Shown: positions 26,257 to 34,867, counted from the first letter of the stretch. The stretch is DNA of 64,000 nt from Runella sp. CRIBMP (GCF_009905605.1 NZ_JAAAKZ010000002.1:186001-250000); one strand, 5' to 3'. Numbers and translations are program-made. Notes: generated from the sequence alone by a model not told the origin.

Positions 26257-26711
26257 AAAACATTGTTATTGACACCTGTGTATTCATTCACATAATAAGA
26301 GATACAATCACAGGAAAAAAGTGCCTTGATCAGATTGAAAAATATGATACAACAGCCAATGTTATAATTTCCGTTGTTACCAAGGCTGAATTGGAATCAT
26401 TTATTGCCCAAAACAATTGGGGTAAGCCTAAAATCGAGAAGCTCAACAAAATACTTGAAGCAATAACCTATATAGACATTTCAAATGCTGACCAATTATT
26501 GCTTGACTCGTATATCGAAATTGACTCTTTTTCAAAGCGGAAAACCAAAGATAAGAATGGCAACCTTCTTAAAGGTTCTGCAAAAAAAATGGGCAAAAAT
26601 GACCTTTGGATTGCCGCAACTGCCTACTCACTTGATATTCCATTGATAACTACTGACAGTGATTTCGACCACTTAAATGAGACGCTAATGGAAGTTATTA
26701 AAATTGTATAA
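26253..26711 (+). CDS. PIN-domain ribonuclease, VapC-like
   Basis: A 152-aa PIN protein with the full acidic set: D7 in VIDTCVFI, E46 in VTKAELESF, D117 in KNDLWIAATA and D135 in ITTDSDFD. These residues hold Mg2+ for RNA cleavage in VapC toxins and related nucleases. The insert SKRKTKDKNGNLLKGSAKKM (94-113) is basic and may contact RNA. Its start overlaps the stop of the unknown 313-aa gene by 4 bp. It is longer than usual VapC toxins (about 130 aa), and the partner is far larger than VapB, so this is not a standard VapBC pair. Confidence 0.85.
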   Translation: MKNIVIDTCVFIHIIRDTITGKKCLDQIEKYDTTANVIISVVTKAELESFIAQNNWGKPKIEKLNKILEAITYIDISNADQLLLDSYIEIDSFSKRKTKDKNGNLLKGSAKKMGKNDLWIAATAYSLDIPLITTDSDFDHLNETLMEVIKIV

Positions 26712-26804
26712 ATGTAAAAAGCCGAATGCACCAAACCGTTAGCTATAAAATATAATAACGACGCAAACAGCACATTGATATTAAACCGCTAGACAATATA
26801 CACA

Positions 26805-27089
26805 ATGACACTTTTTTGGGTTCTTTGGGGCATCGACGCTGTGATATCGCTGGTGGTGCTGTATTTTTTCTTCATTGGCTTAGTAGACGGCTCCGTTTCT
26901 TCCTTCAATATGGGCTTATGGGTCATGATTTTACTGGGTATCGGCGCCATTATGCTGGGAAGTCTGTGGCTAAAATCAAATGACTATCTCCGTATAGCCA
27001 AGATCGTTCTGGGTATTTTGGCCGTACCCGGACTATTGTATGCCTTATTTATGCTCATGATAATTATTACCAAACCGCGCTGGAATTAA
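26805..27089 (+). CDS. small integral membrane protein, unknown
   Basis: A 94-aa protein with three predicted transmembrane helices at about 4-24, 37-54 and 65-88. It has no recognisable catalytic motif. It is followed after about 100 bp by the DUF2911 gene on the same strand. Related small proteins in Bacteroidota are sometimes called transporter permeases, but nothing in the sequence shows this. Confidence 0.65.
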   Translation: MTLFWVLWGIDAVISLVVLYFFFIGLVDGSVSSFNMGLWVMILLGIGAIMLGSLWLKSNDYLRIAKIVLGILAVPGLLYALFMLMIIITKPRWN

Positions 27090-27193
27090 CCTTTCAGGCC
27101 GTTTTTTTGACGATTCAGTCGGAAGGAGTTGTTCTACGGAAAAGGTTTTTGTTGTTTTACAGTCTCTTTAACAACTCAAAAACACGATTTGCA

Positions 27194-28042
27194 ATGAAAC
27201 TTTTCTCCTCCGCAAGCACGCTCCTCCTTTGTCTAAGCCTAGGAATAGCGCACGCCCAAATCAAAACCCCCGCCGCCAGCCCCGCCGCCACGGCGGTACA
27301 AAGCATCGGTTTGGCCAAAGTAACCGTAGAATACAGCCGCCCAGCGTTGAAAGGCCGTAAATTATTCGGCACCCCTTTGGCCCCTTACGGTCAAGTTTGG
27401 AGAACGGGCGCCAACAAAGTGCCCAACCTGATTTTATCCCAAGAAATGATCCTCGAAGGGCAAAAAGTACCTGCGGGAACGTATGGGCTATTTACCATCC
27501 CGACCGAGACCGAATGGACGATTATTCTGAGCAAAAACCCTAATCAATGGGGGGCGTACGATTATAAACAAACCGACGACCTCCTCAGGTTTAAGGTAAA
27601 AGCCGAAAAAACGGCGAAAACGGAAGAGTATTTCACGATTGAATTTACCGACTTTACGCCCAATTCGGCCAAAATCGCCATTCGTTGGGAGAATTTACAG
27701 GCCAAATTCAGCATTTCGCACGACCCAGATGCGCAAATCATGGCGGAGATTCAACAAAAAATAAACGCGCCTACGGTCACTGAAGGTACGTACTCAGATG
27801 CCGCAAATTATTACTACGACACCAACCGCGATTTGAACAAAGCCTACGAATGGGCCAATAAAGTGGTCGAGAAAGAAAAAGAATACTGGACCTACTACCT
27901 GCGGGGGAAAATTGCCGCTAAAATCGGAAAATGCGACGTAGCCATTGCCGATGCCCAAAAAGGCTTAGAACTGGCAAAAAAAGCCAATGATGGGGCCTAC
28001 ATTCTAAACCATACCAACGTGTTGAAAGCTTGCGGCAAATAA
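27194..28042 (+). CDS. exported DUF2911 protein with helical repeats
   Basis: A 282-aa secreted protein. I chose the ATG at 27194 because it opens a clear signal peptide ending AHAQ. The first ATG, 87 bp earlier, would add a non-signal segment. DUF2911 covers about 30-180 and includes VTVEYSRPALKGRKLFG, YGQVWRTGANKVP and PAGTYGLFTIP. The C-terminal 80 residues look like one or two TPR units (LNKAYEWANKVVEKEKEYW). The biochemical role is unknown. A long hairpin lies just downstream. Confidence 0.86.
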   Translation: MKLFSSASTLLLCLSLGIAHAQIKTPAASPAATAVQSIGLAKVTVEYSRPALKGRKLFGTPLAPYGQVWRTGANKVPNLILSQEMILEGQKVPAGTYGLFTIPTETEWTIILSKNPNQWGAYDYKQTDDLLRFKVKAEKTAKTEEYFTIEFTDFTPNSAKIAIRWENLQAKFSISHDPDAQIMAEIQQKINAPTVTEGTYSDAANYYYDTNRDLNKAYEWANKVVEKEKEYWTYYLRGKIAAKIGKCDVAIADAQKGLELAKKANDGAYILNHTNVLKACGK

Positions 28043-28062
28043 ACTCTTGTATAACTCACTCA

Positions 28063-28105
28063 CACACAAAAGGGTTGAAAGTCAGACTTTCAACCCTTTT
28101 GTGTG
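28063..28105. terminator. bidirectional terminator with 21-bp stem
   Basis: A perfect inverted repeat of 21 bp on each side of a single base (CACACAAAAGGGTTGAAAGT and its complement). It lies between the convergent DUF2911 and queA genes. The stem contains the T-run for both directions. Confidence 0.8.
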
Positions 28106-28125
28106 TATAAACAAATTTGAATTTT

Positions 28126-29358
28126 CTAATCGACTCTCCACAACAGCGAAGAATCTCCATAGCTCAAAAAGCGATAATCGTTGGCCAAAGCTGCTTGATA
28201 AACGCTACGCCACTGTGGACCCAAAAAAGCCGCCACTAACAACATCAACGTTGAGCCAGGCTGGTGATAATTCGTAATCAGTCCTTTACATATTTTGAAA
28301 CGATAGCCTGGAAAAATCATTATCTCTGTCTCCCCCACCAATTCTTCTAGCTGAGCATCCGCCATATAAGCCAAAATAGCCTTTAAAGACGCTTGAGGTG
28401 TGGGTTCGAAGGAATAATCCAAATAAGGAGTCAGCTTTTCAATAAAAAAATGCTCACCGTCATTTCTTTGGTCTAAAGAAGAAGTCAGTAGTTTTACCCC
28501 AATCCAGTATAAACTTTCTAAAGAGCGCATGGATGTGGTGCCAACGGCAACCACTTGCTCAATGTTCAGAAGAAGATTTTCAATAAAGGATTTCTTAAAA
28601 ACCACCTGCTCGGAGTGCATGGTATGCTCCACCGCATTCTGAACCTTTACGGGTTGGAAAGTACCCGCCCCCACGTGCAGGGTTACAAAATCGTGGTGGA
28701 TGCCTTTATCGGAAAGTTGCTGAAATACATTTTCCGTAAAATGAAGCCCAGCCGTGGGGGCCGCCACCGCCCCCTCTACTTTTGAATACACGGTTTGATA
28801 CGTATCCGAGTCATGCGCATCGGCATGACGCCCCAAATAAGGCGGCAACGGAATTTCGCCTAATGCCCGAATCACGTCGACAAAATACAAGCCCCCCGAC
28901 CAACTGAATTGAACCCAATTTCGTTCGTTATCAATCAGCTCGGCCTCTACGCTGCACTTTGTTCCTTGCACCTCACACTCAATACTGAGTTTTTCTCCCG
29001 TTTTCCAACGTTTCTTGTTTCCAATCATACAACTCCAAACGCAAAACTGGGTCTGTTGCATGATGTCATTAATAATGCGGGAAGGAGCTTCTGGGTGCAG
29101 TAAAAAGATTTCGATGGTTGCGCCCGTTGCTTTCTGAAAAAATACCCGCGCAGGAATTACTTTCGTATTGTTAAAAACCAGAAAAGCATTTTGCGGCAAA
29201 AACTGTGATAAATCATAAAAATGCTCGTGCTGGATTTGACCGTTGTCAAAAATAAGCAGTTTTGAAGTATCGCGAGGTTCAACAGGAAAGCGGGCAATAC
29301 GCTCATCGGGTAAGTCGTAATGATAATCAGCGAGTGGTATTTCAGGAAGATTTTTCAT
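28126..29358 (-). CDS. queA: tRNA preQ1(34) S-adenosylmethionine ribosyltransferase-isomerase
   Basis: A 410-aa enzyme that transfers and isomerises the ribosyl part of SAM onto preQ1 at tRNA position 34 to form epoxyqueuosine. Family stretches are YDLPDERIARFPVEPRDTSKLL at the N-terminus, NAFLVFNNTKVIPAR, VEGAVAAPTAGLHFT, TLHVGAGTFQPV and LITNYHQPGSTLMLLVAAFLG near the C-terminus. Its length is about 50 aa above the E. coli enzyme, from an insert in the middle that is usual for Bacteroidota. No other queuosine genes are nearby. Confidence 0.96.
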   Translation of the reverse strand: MKNLPEIPLADYHYDLPDERIARFPVEPRDTSKLLIFDNGQIQHEHFYDLSQFLPQNAFLVFNNTKVIPARVFFQKATGATIEIFLLHPEAPSRIINDIMQQTQFCVWSCMIGNKKRWKTGEKLSIECEVQGTKCSVEAELIDNERNWVQFSWSGGLYFVDVIRALGEIPLPPYLGRHADAHDSDTYQTVYSKVEGAVAAPTAGLHFTENVFQQLSDKGIHHDFVTLHVGAGTFQPVKVQNAVEHTMHSEQVVFKKSFIENLLLNIEQVVAVGTTSMRSLESLYWIGVKLLTSSLDQRNDGEHFFIEKLTPYLDYSFEPTPQASLKAILAYMADAQLEELVGETEIMIFPGYRFKICKGLITNYHQPGSTLMLLVAAFLGPQWRSVYQAALANDYRFLSYGDSSLLWRVD

Positions 29359-29375
29359 AACAAGGACTCAACTCA

Positions 29376-29885
29376 CTAAAGCTCCTCTACTTTTGGTTTT
29401 ATCATCAACCGAATGGGCAATGCCAAAACGATGATTAACAACAAAATCACGATCAGATAGAATAACCCTTCAAAATCGCCGATTTTAAAGGTAAATTCGT
29501 TGTTTACCGTAGCAAGAACAAATACTGTCATGGCAATAATGGTATTAATCATGGCCACCAAGCTAAAAATCCAGTTTTGAATATGCTCGTTGAGGTCATC
29601 GCGTTGGGCGGTCCATTCGGTTTGGTTCGGAATGGGCAGAAGATGACTAGGTAATTTAATAAGTTGACGACCCAAAGCGGGAAAAAGAACATTGTTGGCC
29701 ACAATCAAAGCGACCAGAATATAGAAAACATCTGATTTCCCAATGAATTCGTCGGCTTTGCCGAAAGCGTCAAAGTGTACACCGACATCGGCACTAAAAA
29801 GACTATAACTGTAAATAGATGTACCAAACACCGCAATCATTGAAAAAAAACGCCACGTGCGGATGGCTAAAGTTGTAAATTTCAT
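29376..29885 (-). CDS. four-helix membrane protein, unknown
   Basis: A 169-aa protein with about four transmembrane helices (about 12-30, 49-65, 105-126 and 140-160). I do not recognise the family. It lies 17 bp upstream of queA on the same strand, so they may be co-transcribed, but a functional link is not evident. Confidence 0.68.
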   Translation of the reverse strand: MKFTTLAIRTWRFFSMIAVFGTSIYSYSLFSADVGVHFDAFGKADEFIGKSDVFYILVALIVANNVLFPALGRQLIKLPSHLLPIPNQTEWTAQRDDLNEHIQNWIFSLVAMINTIIAMTVFVLATVNNEFTFKIGDFEGLFYLIVILLLIIVLALPIRLMIKPKVEEL

Positions 29886-29894
29886 AGTTAAAAA

Positions 29895-29955
29895 GTTAAG
29901 GGTTAAAAGTCAGAAATTAAAGGTTGGCATTAACCCCTAACTTTTAACTCTTAAC
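29895..29955. repeat. imperfect inverted repeat between the membrane protein and rng
   Basis: A 16-bp near-perfect inverted repeat (29895-29910 and 29940-29955, 15/16) with additional short GTTAA repeats around it. It may be a terminator for rng or an RNA structure in the leader of the membrane-protein gene. Confidence 0.4.
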
Positions 29956-29978
29956 CCTTTATCAATGTTTTAAAGAAA

Positions 29979-31568
29979 TCAAGTTGCTGCGATTTCTATT
30001 TCTTCACCGTATTTATCATAGAATTTAAACTCAGTTACAGCCAATGAGCTGTCTTTCAAAAGTTTAACCCACGATTTATATCTAAACAACCACTTGAGTC
30101 GGGGCGACGGGAATCCCGCCGTAAAGTACGCGTGCAAGTACGGGTGAAGGGCTACCGACACCTTTTGTTCATTTTGACGGGTAAGGAGATATTCAAGGTT
30201 ATTTTCAATAATATCCGAAATCAGGATACTGGGCTGAATCGTACCAGTTCCATTACACGTTGGACACACTTCGCGGGTCACAATGTTAATTTCTGGACGA
30301 ACCCGTTGGCGCGTAATCTGCATCAACCCAAACTTTGTCAGCGGGAGCAACGTAAACTTCGAACGGTCGGCCTTCATTTCGGCTTTCATTTCGTCGTAAA
30401 GCTGCTTTTTGTGCTCGGCTTTCTTCATATCAATGAAGTCTACCACAATGATTCCGCCCATATCGCGCAAGCGCAATTGGCGGGCAATTTCTTTCGCCGC
30501 TTCGATGTTGGTGTGCAGTGCCGTGTCTTCCTGATTTTCCTCGTTATTGGACTTGTTGCCACTGTTGACATCAATCACGTGGAGTGCTTCGGTGTGTTCT
30601 ACGATGAGATACCCACCTCCCGGAAGGCTTACCGAGCGTCCAAACAATGATTTAATTTGCTTTTCAAGGCCTACCTGCTCAAACAGCTTATTTTTGCCGC
30701 TGTATAGTTTGAGAATTTTCTCTTTGTCAGGCGCAATCGTGTGAATAAACCCTTTAATGTCGTCGTACATATCTTTGGTATCCACCGTGATACTATCAAA
30801 AGTATCGTTCAGTAAATCTCGCATAATGGACGACGCCCGATTCATCTCCCCGATGATTCGGTCACGGGGTTTTGCTTCGGTGAGCATTTTCATTCCGTTT
30901 TCCCACTTTTGAATGGAGTTTTGAATATCTCTATCCAACTCTTCCACTTCCTTATTGGCCGCTACGGTGCGGACAATAATTCCGAAATTTGCGGGTTTCA
31001 CCGATGTCATTAATCGGTGTAAACGGGTACGTTCAGCCTTATCCGTAATTTTTTTAGAGATATTGACTGAATTAGAAAAGGGAACTAACACCGCGTAGCG
31101 ACCTGCAATAGAAATGTCGCAGGATAGACGGGGGCCTTTGGTAGAAATAGGTTCTTTGACAACCTGGACCAGTATGGGCTGATTTTTGCCCAACACTTTG
31201 TCAATTTTTCCAAGTTTATCAATTTCCGGCTCCATTTTGAAGTTATTCAATTTGCCGGAATTCATTCGCTTCGCAATGACCTCTTTGGTTAGTTTGTTAA
31301 GCGACTGGACATTTGGACCTAAATCATGGTAATGTAGAAAAGCATCTTTTTCGTATCCGATGTCAACAAAAGCAGCGTTCAAACCAGTAACAAGTTTCCG
31401 AACAGTTCCTAAATAAATATCACCGACCGTAAAACTGTTTTCCGACTCCTCCACATGGTACTCCACAAGGCGCTTTTGTTGCAAAAGCGCTATGCGTGTC
31501 CCTTTTTGTGAGGCACTGATGATTAATTCGCTACTCAATGTTTTGTAAGGATCTAAGGTGAAAACCAT
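29979..31568 (-). CDS. rng: ribonuclease E/G
   Basis: A 529-aa endonuclease for rRNA and mRNA processing. The S1 domain (about 40-145) carries VGDIYLGTVRKLVTGLNAAFVDIGYEKDAFLHY. The catalytic DNase I-like region has the Mg2+ aspartates in ALHVIDVNSG and IIVVDFIDM. The Zn-link CPTCNGTG is near residue 440. It lacks the long C-terminal degradosome scaffold of E. coli RNase E, so it is RNase G-sized. It belongs to a minus-strand cluster with the bS22-like, TPR and HU genes upstream. The exact start is uncertain, since several upstream codons could serve. Confidence 0.94.
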   Translation of the reverse strand: MVFTLDPYKTLSSELIISASQKGTRIALLQQKRLVEYHVEESENSFTVGDIYLGTVRKLVTGLNAAFVDIGYEKDAFLHYHDLGPNVQSLNKLTKEVIAKRMNSGKLNNFKMEPEIDKLGKIDKVLGKNQPILVQVVKEPISTKGPRLSCDISIAGRYAVLVPFSNSVNISKKITDKAERTRLHRLMTSVKPANFGIIVRTVAANKEVEELDRDIQNSIQKWENGMKMLTEAKPRDRIIGEMNRASSIMRDLLNDTFDSITVDTKDMYDDIKGFIHTIAPDKEKILKLYSGKNKLFEQVGLEKQIKSLFGRSVSLPGGGYLIVEHTEALHVIDVNSGNKSNNEENQEDTALHTNIEAAKEIARQLRLRDMGGIIVVDFIDMKKAEHKKQLYDEMKAEMKADRSKFTLLPLTKFGLMQITRQRVRPEINIVTREVCPTCNGTGTIQPSILISDIIENNLEYLLTRQNEQKVSVALHPYLHAYFTAGFPSPRLKWLFRYKSWVKLLKDSSLAVTEFKFYDKYGEEIEIAAT

Positions 31569-31636
31569 TCCGTAAACCTCACGAATGGCTCAAAACAACT
31601 ACATAGTCAAAAAGGCATTTGACGAAGTATATAAAA

Positions 31637-31672
31637 CCCAAAACCAAGGTTGAAAAGCACCTTGGTTTTGGG
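31637..31672 (-). terminator. terminator of the bS22-like gene
   Basis: A 14-bp perfect stem (31637-31650 and 31659-31672) begins 6 bp after the stop of the 29-aa gene. It is followed on the minus strand by TTTTATAT. rng therefore likely has its own promoter. Confidence 0.75.
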
Positions 31673-31677
31673 ATAAA

Positions 31678-31767
31678 TTACTTCTTCTTATGACGATTTT
31701 TTCTGAGGCGCTTTTTCCGTTTGTGAGTAGCGATTTTGTGTCTTTTTCTTTTCTTTCCGCAAGGCAT
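31678..31767 (-). CDS. AURKAIP1/COX24-domain small ribosomal protein, bS22-like
   Basis: A 29-codon gene, MPCGKKRKRHKIATHKRK followed by KRLRKNRHKKK. The composition is extremely basic and matches the short AURKAIP1/COX24 (mS38-like) family of Bacteroidota. Relatives are the mitochondrial mS38 and actinobacterial bS22 proteins, which sit deep in the small subunit near the decoding region. It is too short for usual ORF cut-offs. It lies between rng and a TPR gene and has its own terminator, which supports real expression. Assignment to bS22 rather than another tiny ribosomal protein is by family resemblance. Confidence 0.82.
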   Translation of the reverse strand: MPCGKKRKRHKIATHKRKKRLRKNRHKKK

Positions 31768-31852
31768 AGCTTTACAATTTTTAAGTTAATTAGTATGTTA
31801 CAGCGGCCATGTACCGCTTGTTATTCGTTTGTGAGTACCGCGAATAACGGTT

Positions 31853-32698
31853 TTATTTTAAGTCTTTTTCCAACTCCGCAATCGCCGCTTGAATGGTAGG
31901 GTCTTTCTCCTGACCTTTCACGACCGATAGTTCTTCCAGCGCCTCTTTATTCTTACCCGTTTGAGCCAATGAAACGCCCAAATAAAAACGAGCTTTTGAA
32001 TTCATGGGGTTTCCTTTCAACAATTGACGAAAACGTTCCACCGCTTTTTCGTACTGGTTTGAACGCATCGATAGAAGTCCCAAATTAAACAAAGCTACTT
32101 CATTGGTTGGGTCATTTGCCAAAACTTCTCTCAACAACAAGATTCCCTGCATGGGTGTTTCCGTAGAAACATAGGTCATCGCCATGTTGGCTTTGGCGTT
32201 GAGAAGAGCAGGGTTCTTATCAAGCGCTTTCTGGTACCATTCTCTCGCCTTAGCACCTAATGCTGAAGACTTTTTGGTGTCAACAGCAAAACTAAATGCA
32301 TCATAATAACGGTCGCCAGCACGAAGCAAGTTAGGCTCGGCAGGCTCCAACAAAGCAAGCGTTTCTGCATACTTTGCGGCGCTGTCAAATTTTCTGATAT
32401 TCAGATAAAAATCAGAAAGCTTCAGAGCCGCTCCTCCTTTTTGCTTTGAATCCCGGGCAGAAACCAACTGCTGAGATAGCGCCGCGACCGAATTTTGCTG
32501 TTCAGCAGTTAATGGCTCAATATGCGTTTCCGCAGCGGTCGAAGTTGTTTCGGTTTGGCCCGATACAGGTGCCTGAGTGCTGTCTTTACCCTTCGAAAGT
32601 TCTCGATCTTGACTTTTAACAACAACTTTTGGCAAACTATAAAGCCCACCAATGAGTACAGTAGCCAATAAAATAACAATCAGGATTGAACGGTTCAT
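31853..32698 (-). CDS. membrane-anchored TPR protein
   Basis: A 281-aa protein with an N-terminal transmembrane anchor (about 5-24). A Thr/Glu-rich linker leads to about four TPR units from residue 95 to the end (for example NEVALFNLGLLSMRSNQYEKAVERFRQLL). It is a periplasmic scaffold of unknown partner. It lies 34 bp after HU on the same strand. A TPR protein in this place between HU and rng recurs in Cytophagales. Confidence 0.82.
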   Translation of the reverse strand: MNRSILIVILLATVLIGGLYSLPKVVVKSQDRELSKGKDSTQAPVSGQTETTSTAAETHIEPLTAEQQNSVAALSQQLVSARDSKQKGGAALKLSDFYLNIRKFDSAAKYAETLALLEPAEPNLLRAGDRYYDAFSFAVDTKKSSALGAKAREWYQKALDKNPALLNAKANMAMTYVSTETPMQGILLLREVLANDPTNEVALFNLGLLSMRSNQYEKAVERFRQLLKGNPMNSKARFYLGVSLAQTGKNKEALEELSVVKGQEKDPTIQAAIAELEKDLK

Positions 32699-32732
32699 AA
32701 CATTTTCAGGCAGCTCCTTCGTGCCGTTGAAA

Positions 32733-33017
32733 TTACTTTTCTGAGCCTTTTACTTGCTCAACAAACACTTTAGCAGGCTTAAAACTTGGAACATAATGCT
32801 CGTCAATGACGATAGCAGTGTTCTTAGAAATGTTACGAGCTACTTTTTTAGCGCGTTTTTTGTTAACAAAACTACCAAAACCACGAACATAAATGTTCTC
32901 ACCTTTGGCCAATGAGTCTTTTACTACTGTGAAAAACGCTTCAACTGTTTCAGAAACGTGTGCTTTTTCGATGCCGGTTTGATCGGCAACTGCTGCAATT
33001 AAGTCTGCTTTCGTCAC
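32733..33017 (-). CDS. HU-family DNA-binding protein
   Basis: A 94-aa nucleoid protein that bends DNA as a dimer. I set the start at the GTG (complement of 33015-33017), giving VTKADLIAAVADQTG, which matches the HU N-terminus. The ATG 69 bp upstream would add 23 unrelated residues. The DNA-binding arm contains the FGSFVNKKRAKKVARNI to VPSFKPAKVF pattern. Whether it is HU-alpha, HU-beta or an IHF-like paralogue cannot be told. It is divergent from mutY. Confidence 0.92.
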   Translation of the reverse strand: MTKADLIAAVADQTGIEKAHVSETVEAFFTVVKDSLAKGENIYVRGFGSFVNKKRAKKVARNISKNTAIVIDEHYVPSFKPAKVFVEQVKGSEK

Positions 33018-33117
33018 TTTTTTAAACTTTAAGGTTATAAAACTGTTATTCTTTGTAATATTAGTTTCAAAATCCTGCGGAGCCAATCTATTTTACAATC
33101 GGCTTATTTTGAGCGCA

Positions 33118-33125
33118 CAAAAGTA
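33118..33125 (-). promoter_or_regulatory. candidate -7 element of HU
   Basis: TACTTTTG (complement of 33118-33125) matches TAnnTTTG about 100 bp before the GTG start. The nearest upstream TTG is only about 12 bp away, shorter than usual, so the promoter is tentative. Confidence 0.35.
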
Positions 33126-33190
33126 GTATAATTTCGACAAAATGCGAAAATCTTTTACGCCTTAATTTCAAAACAAACATTCGAAAACCA

Positions 33191-34252
33191 TTGAATAACA
33201 AGTTTTTTGCCAACGAGCTCATTAAATGGTATGAGTATCATCACCGTGATTTACCCTGGCGACGCACCCGCAACGCCTACTATATATGGCTCTCAGAAAT
33301 TATTCTTCAACAAACCCGTATAGCGCAGGGATTACCTTATTATGAACGTTTTATAGAAGCCTATCCCACCGTCCTTGATTTAGCCAATGCTCCTGAGCAA
33401 GAGGTCATTCGACTCTGGCAGGGCTTAGGTTACTATTCTCGCGCACGAAACCTGCACCAAACGGCCAAATACATTGTAGAAGAGCTCAACGGTGCATTTC
33501 CGACCACCTATGCAGGATTGCTTAAACTAAAAGGAATCGGCCCTTACACTGCTGCCGCCATTGCGTCTTTTGCTTACGATGAACCCGTAGCGGTAGTAGA
33601 TGGCAACGTATACCGGGTACTGTCGAGGGTATTTGGGATTGATACTGATATTACCAGCGGCGAAGGACAACGGCAATTTGCCAATTTGGCCAATGAACTG
33701 ATTTCTCGCGAGCAACCCGCCACCTACAATCAGGCCATCATGGAGTTTGGGGCCGTTCAATGCACTCCATCATCCCCCGACTGCCTGTTGTGTCCTGTAC
33801 AGCCCCATTGTGTTGCTTTTGCCACTGGCAGGATTGATTTATTGCCCGTCAAAGTCAAGAAAACCAAGGTGCGAGAGCGATTTTTCAACTATTTTGTCAT
33901 TGTTCAAAATGGACGGATCGCCATGCGACAACGAACCGACAAAGATGTCTGGCAAAAGTTGTTTGACTTTTACCTGATTGAAACTGAGGCAATCGTCCAA
34001 AGTATAGACGAATTCGCTGATAATCAAACAATTAATACCATTTTCTCTCAAACAACAATTAGCCCCCCAAGCCGAATTTTTACGCATATCCTCACCCATC
34101 AACGTATTCAGGCGCAGTTTTGGGTACTTGAAGCTCCCCGCCAAATTACGTTGAATTTACCCCCTGAACTGACTTTTTTAACGGAAGAAGAAATAGAAAA
34201 TGTACCCAAACCCGTGCTGGTTACGTCTTATTGGAAAGAGCATTTTTTTTAA
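33191..34252 (+). CDS. mutY: A/G-specific adenine glycosylase
   Basis: A 353-aa base-excision enzyme removing adenine opposite 8-oxoguanine. The helix-hairpin-helix LKLKGIGPYTAAAIASFA is followed by the catalytic Asp in VVDGNV (D137), with the partner Glu in WLSEIILQQT (E36). The [4Fe-4S] loop is C191-X6-C198-X2-C201-X5-C207. A C-terminal NUDIX-like 8-oxoG reader follows. The frame begins with TTG (NNKFFANELIKW), and I see no in-frame ATG nearby that keeps the conserved N-terminus. The ssb promoter lies at its 3' end. Confidence 0.95.
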   Translation: MNNKFFANELIKWYEYHHRDLPWRRTRNAYYIWLSEIILQQTRIAQGLPYYERFIEAYPTVLDLANAPEQEVIRLWQGLGYYSRARNLHQTAKYIVEELNGAFPTTYAGLLKLKGIGPYTAAAIASFAYDEPVAVVDGNVYRVLSRVFGIDTDITSGEGQRQFANLANELISREQPATYNQAIMEFGAVQCTPSSPDCLLCPVQPHCVAFATGRIDLLPVKVKKTKVRERFFNYFVIVQNGRIAMRQRTDKDVWQKLFDFYLIETEAIVQSIDEFADNQTINTIFSQTTISPPSRIFTHILTHQRIQAQFWVLEAPRQITLNLPPELTFLTEEEIENVPKPVLVTSYWKEHFF

Positions 34253-34261
34253 GTATTTTTG
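34231..34261 (+). promoter_or_regulatory. promoter of ssb
   Basis: TTG at 34231-34233, exactly 20 bp, then TATTTTTG at 34254-34261. The site overlaps the last codons of mutY and would give ssb a leader of about 120 nt. Confidence 0.6.
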
Positions 34262-34388
34262 TAATTGAAAATACTGCAAAAAACGCCAAAAATCGGGAAT
34301 TAAAATGCTCATTTTTCGTTAGCGTCATTACCCGATTTTAGCCAGGTGCTTATTCAAACTTCGTAACTTTAAACATCTAAATAATACA

Positions 34389-34859
34389 ATGGCAGGAGTA
34401 AACAAAGTAATTCTATTGGGCAATTTGGGCAGCGACCCAGAAGTACGCCATCTCGAAAATGGTTCGGCGGTGGCACGCTTCAACATTGCAACTTCAGAAG
34501 CCTACACCAACCGCAGTGGAGAACGTGTAGAGCAAACGGAGTGGCACCGAATTGAACTTTGGGACAATTTGGCCAAAATCGCCGAGCAATACCTTCGCAA
34601 AGGCAATACCGTCTATATTGAAGGAAAACTGCGCACCGAAACTTGGACGGATAAAGAAGGAAAACAGCGTGAAGGAAAAACCGTACGGGCCAATACGATG
34701 CAGTTGGTAGGAGGCAGAAACAGTGGAGGCGATAGCAACGAACAACACGCACAACCTGCTACCGCAACCCAAGCAAGCCGCCCCGCACCTGCTCCCAAAC
34801 CCGCCGAGCCCATTTCGTCAGATCTTGGCGGTAGTGGCGACGATGATTTACCGTTTTAA
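34389..34859 (+). CDS. ssb: single-stranded DNA-binding protein
   Basis: A 156-aa SSB. The OB fold covers about 1-105 (MAGVNKVILLGNLGSDPEVR, TEWHRIELWDNLAKIAEQYL, GKLRTETWTDKEG). A Pro/Ala-rich linker and the acidic tip DDDLPF follow; the tip recruits replication and repair partners in this phylum. It lies 136 bp after mutY on the same strand with its own likely promoter. Confidence 0.97.
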   Translation: MAGVNKVILLGNLGSDPEVRHLENGSAVARFNIATSEAYTNRSGERVEQTEWHRIELWDNLAKIAEQYLRKGNTVYIEGKLRTETWTDKEGKQREGKTVRANTMQLVGGRNSGGDSNEQHAQPATATQASRPAPAPKPAEPISSDLGGSGDDDLPF

Positions 34860-34867
34860 CAACAAAA

